NCBI GenBank assembly: GCA_035718085.1
Contig: DASTHS010000149.1
Coordinates: forward strand, 1 to 8,161
DNA length: 8,161 bases
Direction: 5' to 3'
Source: DASTHS01 sp035718085
Lineage (GTDB): Bacteria; Actinomycetota; Acidimicrobiia; Acidimicrobiales; Palsa-688
Position numbers and translations under genes: made by a program. How positions within the stretch are numbered: position 1 is the first letter of the stretch; each line of letters starts with the position of its first letter. Under the pieces are notes generated by a model. The model was not told the origin of the DNA. It made no database searches and saw only the letters and a list, made by a program, of their open reading frames with translations. Positions 1-4,517 of the stretch are shown here, piece by piece.

Positions 1-327
1 CTCGAGGCGGCGGCGCTGCGGGCGGCGGCGAGCGCCGGGCCGCACCCGCTCCCCCCGGTGCGCACGGTGCGCCTCACCATCGGCGCCCCGGGGCTGTGGC
101 CCTACGCCGCCGGCATCGCGCTCGCCCTCGAGTCGAAGGGCTACCGCGTCGCAGTGAGCCCCACCGGGTGGGTGTCGTATTTCGGGCCCAACCCGGACCA
201 GTCGGCACGGCCGGTGTGCACGCTGGTGCTCGACCCCGCCGGGCCGACCACCCCGCCCTCCCTCGCTGTCGGGGTAGCGCTGGCCGCCGTCGACGGCATC
301 GCCCTGCGCCAGACCAGCCGACCGTGA
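1..327 (+). CDS. C-terminal fragment of an unidentified protein
   Basis: The frame is open from the first base of the window and ends at TGA 325-327, so this is the last 108 residues of a gene that starts upstream. A GTG at 58 could be a start, but the frame continues without a stop before it and no convincing ribosome binding site precedes it, so a truncated longer protein is the better reading. The visible part has an alternating hydrophobic/polar pattern (VRLTIGAP, YAAGIALALESKGYRVAVSP, GWVSYFGPN, CTLVLDP) that suggests an alpha/beta soluble domain with an 'AGIALALESKGYRV' helix. No catalytic motif is visible. It faintly resembles soluble C-terminal domains found on some large actinobacterial membrane proteins, but this is an impression only. 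The last ten residues are probably a disordered tail. Function not assigned. Confidence 0.65.
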   Translation, partial: LEAAALRAAASAGPHPLPPVRTVRLTIGAPGLWPYAAGIALALESKGYRVAVSPTGWVSYFGPNPDQSARPVCTLVLDPAGPTTPPSLAVGVALAAVDGIALRQTSRP

Positions 328-370
328 CCGACCTCCCCACCGACCACTCGACCGGACCGACGCGGCGGCA

Positions 371-398
371 AATCTCGATCGGGCACGAACGGCGTAGA
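371..398 (+). promoter_or_regulatory. Possible promoter of the sigma/anti-sigma pair
   Basis: The 78-base gap before the sigma gene contains AATCTC (371-376) and CGTAGA (393-398) separated by 16 bases. ECF sigma factors commonly recognise an AA-containing -35 and a CGT-type -10 element and often drive their own operon, so this pair is a plausible autoregulated promoter. The -10 ends seven bases before the ATG at 406, which would place the transcript start at or next to the start codon (leaderless). The match is weak and based on reading only. Confidence 0.22.
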
Positions 399-405
399 CA
401 AGGGC

Positions 406-984
406 ATGGCGCGCGTGGGGCTGCCGGTGGAGCGGTTGTCCGACGAGGCGCTGCTCGCCGGGCTGACCACCGGCGCGCCCGACGTGGCGCTCGCGTTCGT
501 GCGGCGCTTCCAGTCGCACGTCTTCGCCGTGGCGCTGGCGATCGTCGGCGACCGGATGCTCGCCGAAGACGTCGCCCAGCAGACCTTCGAGCGGGTGTGG
601 CGGCGGGGCACCACCTACGAGGCGACGAGGGGCACCGTGCGCTCGTGGCTCACCGTGGTCACCCGCAACATCGCCCTCGACAGCGTGAAGCGCCGGCGCC
701 CCGAGCCGATCGACCCCGCTGACCTCGTGCGGCTGCTCGCCCCCGCGGGGGATGGGCCCGAGGGCGCCTCGATGCGTGACCAGTCGCGCGAGCAGCTGCG
801 CGACGCCCTCCGCCAGATCCCCGCCGAACAGGCCCGGGCGCTGGTCATGGCCGGCGTCTACCGCATGACCGCCGAAGAGGTCGCCGCCGCCGAGCAGATC
901 CCCCTCGGCACGGCCAAGACGCGCATCCGCTCCGCCATGGCGAAGGTGCGTCACCTCCTGCCTTCCCCCGAGGTGCACCGATGA
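406..984 (+). CDS. ECF-family RNA polymerase sigma factor
   Basis: This 192-residue protein has the size and two-domain layout of an extracytoplasmic-function sigma factor, which directs RNA polymerase to a small regulon after release from its anti-sigma factor. Region 2 spans about residues 26-98, with the characteristic core-binding helix AEDVAQQTFERVWRR (53-67) and the -10-recognition stretch RSWLTVVTRNIALDSVKRRR (79-98). After a linker rich in Pro, Gly and Ala, region 4 spans about 127-184 and ends in the helix-turn-helix recognition segment IPLGTAKTRIRSAMAKVR (165-182). No extra C-terminal sensor domain is present. The start is uncertain: AAGGG at 400-404 is only one base from ATG 406, so either the message is leaderless or translation begins at GTG 415. 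The stop overlaps the next gene's start (ATGA), indicating translational coupling to the anti-sigma factor. The exact ECF subgroup cannot be settled by eye; the partner's architecture suggests a SigK/RskA-like pair. Confidence 0.95.
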   Translation: MARVGLPVERLSDEALLAGLTTGAPDVALAFVRRFQSHVFAVALAIVGDRMLAEDVAQQTFERVWRRGTTYEATRGTVRSWLTVVTRNIALDSVKRRRPEPIDPADLVRLLAPAGDGPEGASMRDQSREQLRDALRQIPAEQARALVMAGVYRMTAEEVAAAEQIPLGTAKTRIRSAMAKVRHLLPSPEVHR

Positions 985-1622
985 CCGACCCGACCTGCGA
1001 GCTCACCCGCGTCGCCGCCACCGAGTACGCCCTCGGCGTGCTGCCCCCCGCCGAGCGCCCCCGGGTGGCCAACCACCTGCTGGAATGCCCCGACTGCCGC
1101 AAGGAGGTCGACGAGATCCGCGCCGTCGGCGACCGGCTGCTCGACCTGGTGCCCGACGCCGAGCCGGGACTCGGCTTCGACCGGGCCGTGATGGCCCGCT
1201 TCGGGCTGCACGACCAGGCGTCGCGGCGCCGCCGGGCCGCCCCGCCACGGTGGGCCGTCGCCGTCGTGGCGGCCGCGTGCATCGCTGCCGGCATCGCCAT
1301 CCCCCTCGCCACCACCTCGGGCCAGCGACGGCCGCCCGCCCGGGTGGAGGCCTCGCTGCTCGATGGTGGCCGGCCCATCGGCTCGGTCGACGTCAGCGGC
1401 CGGCCGCTGTGGGTCTACATGGAGGTGAAGGGCGAGGCGGGAGGCGGCCCCGTCACCTGCCAGCTGGTGCGCCACGGCGGGGCGCTGGTCACGGTGGGCA
1501 CCTTCCGGCTGGTCGACGGGGCCGGGTCGTGGGGTGCGCCCATCCCCGGGGCGGCGTCGCAGTACTCCGGCGCAAGGCTGGTCGACCCGGCCGGGCGGGT
1601 GCTGGCCCGGGCGACGTTCTGA
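981..1622 (+). CDS. Membrane anti-sigma factor with HxxxCxxC zinc motif
   Basis: This 213-residue protein starts at the ATG that overlaps the sigma gene's stop by four bases, the usual arrangement for an anti-sigma factor paired with its sigma. Residues 1-60 form the cytoplasmic anti-sigma domain, with the zinc-binding signature H32-x3-C36-x2-C39 in HLLECPDC followed by the helix KEVDEIRAVGDRLLDL. A positively charged segment (SRRRRAAPPR, 81-90) precedes one transmembrane helix at about 91-110 (WAVAVVAAACIAAGIAIPLA), orienting the C-terminal hundred residues outside the cell. That outer domain (about 125-213) is beta-rich with Trp/Gly turns, similar in layout to the C-terminal domain of RskA-type anti-sigma factors. 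It is expected to hold the sigma factor at the membrane and release it after a signal, often by regulated proteolysis. The signal is unknown. The family assignment is firm; the RskA-like subtype is inferred. Confidence 0.92.
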   Translation: MTDPTCELTRVAATEYALGVLPPAERPRVANHLLECPDCRKEVDEIRAVGDRLLDLVPDAEPGLGFDRAVMARFGLHDQASRRRRAAPPRWAVAVVAAACIAAGIAIPLATTSGQRRPPARVEASLLDGGRPIGSVDVSGRPLWVYMEVKGEAGGGPVTCQLVRHGGALVTVGTFRLVDGAGSWGAPIPGAASQYSGARLVDPAGRVLARATF

Positions 1623-1752
1623 CCCCGGGCGGCGCCCCGCATCGCAGCGGGCGGCGGGCGGCCGGGCACGCGAGGAGATGGGGTGCGACGACGCTCGCGC
1701 CGGCGTCCCCCGGAGGCCGTTCGGGTGGCGGCGCCGACGGGGGCGTAGTCTC

Positions 1753-1783
1753 CCCCTCGGCAGCGGCGCGAGCCGCCGAGGGG
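1753..1783 (+). promoter_or_regulatory. Leader hairpin before the GH43-like gene
   Basis: A 9-base arm (1753-1761, CCCCTCGGC) pairs perfectly with 1775-1783 (GCCGAGGGG). Inside, GGC 1765-1767 and GCC 1772-1774 close a GCGA loop of the stable GNRA type, leaving a three-base bulge on the left. The right arm runs directly into the G-rich ribosome binding site (GGGGG 1785-1789, six bases before ATG 1796), so the structure could limit ribosome access or end transcription coming from the anti-sigma gene. No T tract follows. Confidence 0.5.
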
Positions 1784-1795
1784 TGGGGGCACACC

Positions 1796-2803
1796 ATGGG
1801 ACGCAGCAATCGGTTGGTGGCGATCACGGCGTTCGCCGCTGTGGCCGCGGCATCGACGGTCGGTCTGCCCGGCGCGGAGGCCCGCCCGGCGTCGAGCTCG
1901 CACACGACGTCGGGCACCTTCACCGCCCCGGTGTACGCCGGCGACTTCCCCGATCCCTCCGTGGTGACCGTCGGCGGCACCTACTGGGCGTACGCCACCG
2001 GCAGCGGTGGGAGCAACCTGCAGGTGATGTCGTCGAGCGACCTGCACACCTGGAGCGCACCGACCGACCCGCTGCCCACCCTGCCGTCGTGGGCGTCGGC
2101 GGGCTCCACGTGGGCGCCGGGCGTCGCCGTGCTCGGCGGCCAGTACGTGCTCTACTACACCGTCCACGACACCGGTCTGAAGATGCAGTGCCTGTCGGTG
2201 GCCACCTCCTCGACGCCGCAGGGCCCGTTCTCGGACAAGTCGAGCGGGCCGCTCGAGTGCCAGACCGCCGACGGCGGGTCGATCGACCCCAACCCCTACG
2301 TCGACCCGGGCACCGGCGCCGCCTACCTGGTGTGGAAGAGCGACGACAACGCCCTCGGCCAACGCACCCACCTGTGGGCCGAGCAGCTGGCGCCCGGCGG
2401 CCTGGCGTTCGCCGCCGGGACGGCGCCGTCGCTGCTGCTCACCGAGTCGGCCGCCTGGCAGGCACCGTCGGTCGAGGGCCCCGACCTGGTGCGCACCGCC
2501 ACCGGCTACGTGCTGTTCTACGGGGCCAACGCATGGAACTCGTCGAGCTCGGGCATCGGCTACGCCACCTCCCCGTCACTGCTCGGCGCCTACACCAACC
2601 AGTCGGTGAAGGGGCCGTGGGTGGGGAGCACCGGTGCGGCCGCGGGGCCGCAGGGGCCGGCGGTGTTCACCGACGCCACCGGGGCCACCCGCATGGCCTT
2701 CGCCGCCTGGGACGGCACGGTGGGCTACGCCAACGGCGGGGTGCGCTCGCTGTGGGTGGGCACGTTGGGCTTCTCGCGCTCGGGCGTCCCCCAGCTGGGC
2801 TGA
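1796..2803 (+). CDS. Secreted GH43-like glycoside hydrolase
   Basis: This 335-residue protein has an export signal: R3/R6, a hydrophobic core LVAITAFAAVAAASTVGLPG and an AEA site predicting cleavage after residue 29. The mature part looks like the five-bladed beta-propeller of family GH43 (arabinanases, beta-xylosidases, arabinofuranosidases). All three expected acidic residues are visible in order: D53 in DFPDPSVV (base), D164 in GSIDPNPYVD (pKa modulator) and E227 in SVEGPDLV (acid). The WAP motif is present (106-108), followed by GGQYVLYYT. The His often found near the propeller axis is not seen; the equivalent stretch reads GPQGPAVF (284-291). C132 and C155 could form a disulfide. ATG 1796 is chosen because it opens the signal peptide and follows GGGGG 1785-1789. 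Likely action is on arabinose- or xylose-containing glycans outside the cell; the exact substrate is unknown. It follows the anti-sigma gene after 173 bases, so it may have its own promoter. Confidence 0.85.
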   Translation: MGRSNRLVAITAFAAVAAASTVGLPGAEARPASSSHTTSGTFTAPVYAGDFPDPSVVTVGGTYWAYATGSGGSNLQVMSSSDLHTWSAPTDPLPTLPSWASAGSTWAPGVAVLGGQYVLYYTVHDTGLKMQCLSVATSSTPQGPFSDKSSGPLECQTADGGSIDPNPYVDPGTGAAYLVWKSDDNALGQRTHLWAEQLAPGGLAFAAGTAPSLLLTESAAWQAPSVEGPDLVRTATGYVLFYGANAWNSSSSGIGYATSPSLLGAYTNQSVKGPWVGSTGAAAGPQGPAVFTDATGATRMAFAAWDGTVGYANGGVRSLWVGTLGFSRSGVPQLG

Positions 2804-2872
2804 CCTGCCCCCCGGCCGGCGGCTCCTTGACACCCCGACCCCCGCCTGCGAGGGTGTTCACAGAACGCTAAA

Positions 2873-2889
2873 CGCCTCCGGGGGAGGCG
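2873..2889 (+). terminator. Possible terminator hairpin after the GH43-like gene
   Basis: CGCCTCC (2873-2879) pairs perfectly with GGAGGCG (2883-2889) around a GGG loop, 69 bases after the GH43-like stop. There is no T tract, so it would be an atypical terminator. In DNA this GC-rich, 7-base stems also arise by chance. Confidence 0.3.
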
Positions 2890-2925
2890 ACGGCGGGGTG
2901 CGGGGCGACCCGCCGATCCGGTGGT

Positions 2926-2962
2926 GCACCGCGGTGCGGCGCCGGGCCCGCCGCTTCGGCGG
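2926..2962 (+). promoter_or_regulatory. Palindrome and UUCG hairpin before the DUF1254 gene
   Basis: Two symmetric elements lie just upstream of the DUF1254/1214 ribosome binding site. Bases 2926-2937 form a perfect 12-base palindrome (GCACCGCGGTGC). Bases 2948-2962 form a stem that can fold as CCGC-(TTCG)-GCGG with a C-G closing pair, the unusually stable cUUCGg tetraloop, or as a 6-base stem with a CTT loop. It ends 6 bases before the GGAG site. A role in transcription or translation control is possible but unproven. Confidence 0.3.
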
Positions 2963-2968
2963 ACCATC

Positions 2969-2972
2969 GGAG
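2969..2972 (+). promoter_or_regulatory. Ribosome binding site deciding a GTG start
   Basis: GGAG at 2969-2972 lies five bases before GTG 2978. The earlier in-frame GTG at 2921 has no comparable site and would add a 19-residue Arg/Pro-rich leader across the hairpin region, so 2978 is preferred. Confidence 0.6.
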
Positions 2973-2977
2973 CGACA

Positions 2978-4381
2978 GTGACCCCACCGATCCCCACCAG
3001 CAGCGCCGGCGGCGCCGACCTCGCCAGCCTCGGCGCCGGCCTCGGCCGGGCCGCGAGCGCCGGGTTCCAGGCCTACCTGTGGGGCTACCCGCTGGTCGTG
3101 ATGCGCCGGACCCGGGAGCTGCTCACCGCGCCGGGCGGCCCGGGCGCCCCGCTCAACACCTTCCGCCACGGCCCGCGCCTGCTCACCCACCGCGACCGGG
3201 CGGTGGTGCGCCCCAACAACGACACCCTGTACTCGTCGGCGTGGCTCGACCTGTCGGCCGGCCCGGTGGTGCTCGAGGTGCCCGACCTCGACGACCGCTA
3301 CTTCAGCTTCCAGCTGATGGACGCCTACACCAACAGCTGGGCGTACGTCGGCCGGCGCACCACGGGCACGGCGGCCCAGCGCCACGTGATCGCCGGGCCC
3401 TCGTGGCGGGGCGACTGCCCGCCCGGCGCCCAGCTGCTGCGGTCACCGACGCCCACCGTGTGGCTGCTCGGCCGCACCGTGGTCGGCGAGGACGACCTGC
3501 CCGCCGTGCGCCACCTGATCACCCAGTACCGCCTGGAGCCGCTCGCCGACCCCGGAGCCGGCACCGCGGCGGCCGGGGCCGCCGGCGCCGGCGGGGGCCG
3601 CCCCTCCCCCGCCGAGCCCGCCGAACCCGCCGCGCCCGCCCCGGGCGGCGCCGGCGGCCGCCGCTCACCCCACGAGGTGTCCTCCGCCGGCGTCGAGCTG
3701 TTCGACGAGCTCGGCGTGGCCATGGCCGAGAACCCGCCGCCCGCCGCCGACGCCGCCGTGGTCGAGGCCCTGGCCGAGATGGGCATCGGGCCGGGCGCGG
3801 CGCCAGTGGCGTCGCGGGCGGGGCTGGCGGGCAGCGACGGGCTGGCGGCCGGCCTGGCCGCCGGCCAGCGGTTCTTGGAGGCCAGCCGCCTGGCCGGCGG
3901 CAAGGCGGTCAACGGCTGGTCCTACGACCTCGACATCGGCGCCTACGGCACCGACTACCTGCTGCGGGCCAAGGTCGCCCGCTACGGCCTCGGTGCGCTG
4001 CACCCCGAAGAGGCGCTCTACGCCCAGCCGGTGCGGGGCCACCAGGAGCTGATCGGCGCCCGCCGCTGGCGGCTGGTGTTCGCCGCCGGGCAGCTGCCGC
4101 CGGTCGACGCCTTCTGGTCGCTGACCGCCTACGGGCCCGACGGGTTCCTCGTCGACAACCCGATCGGCCGGTATTCGATCGGTGACCGCACCCCCGGCCT
4201 GGCCCGCGAGCGCGACGGGTCGCTGGTGGTGCGCATCCAGCACGACGAGCCCGCCGAGGGGCCGGGCAACTGGCTGCCCGTGCCCGAGGGCCGCTTCGAC
4301 CTGTCGCTGCGCTTCTACCAGCCGACGGCGGAGCTGCTCGAGGGCCGCTACCAGATCCCGCCGCTGGTCGAGGCCGACTGA
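2978..4381 (+). CDS. DUF1254 and DUF1214 domain protein
   Basis: This 467-residue protein has the two-domain layout of the DUF1254 (PF06863) plus DUF1214 (PF06742) family, whose biochemical role is not established. The DUF1254 part (about 25-190) carries QAYLWGYPLVVMRRTRELL, the hallmark PNNDTLYSSAWLDLS (79-93), and DDRYFSFQLMDAYTNSWAYVG. The DUF1214 part (about 305-467) carries NGWSYDLDIGAYGTDYLLRAKVA, DAFWSLTAYGPDGFLVDNP, and the closing GPGNWLPVPEG followed by FDLSLRFYQP. Between them lies a low-complexity Gly/Ala/Pro linker (about 191-228). No signal peptide or membrane helix is seen, although many relatives are exported, so this copy looks cytoplasmic. The start at GTG 2978 is set by GGAG 2969-2972; GTG 2921 is the alternative. 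A sulfatase gene follows 136 bases downstream in the same direction, so co-transcription is possible. Family assignment is confident; function is unknown. Confidence 0.88.
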   Translation: MTPPIPTSSAGGADLASLGAGLGRAASAGFQAYLWGYPLVVMRRTRELLTAPGGPGAPLNTFRHGPRLLTHRDRAVVRPNNDTLYSSAWLDLSAGPVVLEVPDLDDRYFSFQLMDAYTNSWAYVGRRTTGTAAQRHVIAGPSWRGDCPPGAQLLRSPTPTVWLLGRTVVGEDDLPAVRHLITQYRLEPLADPGAGTAAAGAAGAGGGRPSPAEPAEPAAPAPGGAGGRRSPHEVSSAGVELFDELGVAMAENPPPAADAAVVEALAEMGIGPGAAPVASRAGLAGSDGLAAGLAAGQRFLEASRLAGGKAVNGWSYDLDIGAYGTDYLLRAKVARYGLGALHPEEALYAQPVRGHQELIGARRWRLVFAAGQLPPVDAFWSLTAYGPDGFLVDNPIGRYSIGDRTPGLARERDGSLVVRIQHDEPAEGPGNWLPVPEGRFDLSLRFYQPTAELLEGRYQIPPLVEAD

Positions 4382-4415
4382 CCGCCCCACCGCCACCCGC
4401 AGCGCACGCACCACC

Positions 4416-4464
4416 CGACACCCAGCACTCGACACCCAGTACTCGACACCCAGCAGCCGACACG
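4416..4464. repeat. 14-base tandem repeat of alternating heptamers
   Basis: In the 136-base gap between the DUF1254/1214 and sulfatase genes, the core CGACACC recurs at 4416, 4430, 4444 and, with its last base changed (CGACACG), at 4458: an exact 14-base period. The intervening heptamers are CAGCACT (4423), CAGTACT (4437) and CAGCAGC (4451), so the array alternates two related 7-mers. The period is not a multiple of three, which argues against a coding repeat. It resembles in form the short heptameric repeats known from cyanobacteria. Its origin (replication slippage, mobile repeat or regulator binding) is unknown. Confidence 0.8.
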
Positions 4465-4504
4465 CACCACGCAGGACCAGCCCAGCAGCACCCACCGACG
4501 ACCC

Positions 4505-4510
4505 GGGGAG
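4505..4510 (+). promoter_or_regulatory. Ribosome binding site fixing the sulfatase start
   Basis: GGGGAG at 4505-4510 sits seven bases before ATG 4518, ideal spacing. The frame is open much further upstream (from 4182) through the previous gene, so this site is what decides that translation begins at 4518. Confidence 0.75.
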
Positions 4511-4517
4511 AGACCGC

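Noticed and set aside
1623..1795. A small gene or RNA between the anti-sigma and GH43-like genes
   Set aside because: Apart from the hairpin at 1753-1783 and the weak TAGTCT (1746-1751) -10-like sequence there is no start with a spaced ribosome binding site and no RNA family signature.
2827..2855. TTGACA at 2827-2832 as a -35 element for the DUF1254/1214 gene
   Set aside because: The hexamer is a perfect consensus, but at normal spacing the -10 region reads GAGGGT, with no TAnnnT-like sequence nearby, so no full promoter is supported.
1534..2871. A 445-codon plus-strand frame overlapping the GH43-like gene
   Set aside because: The translation is Arg/Gly/His-rich without family motifs, whereas the alternative frame has a signal peptide and catalytic residues.
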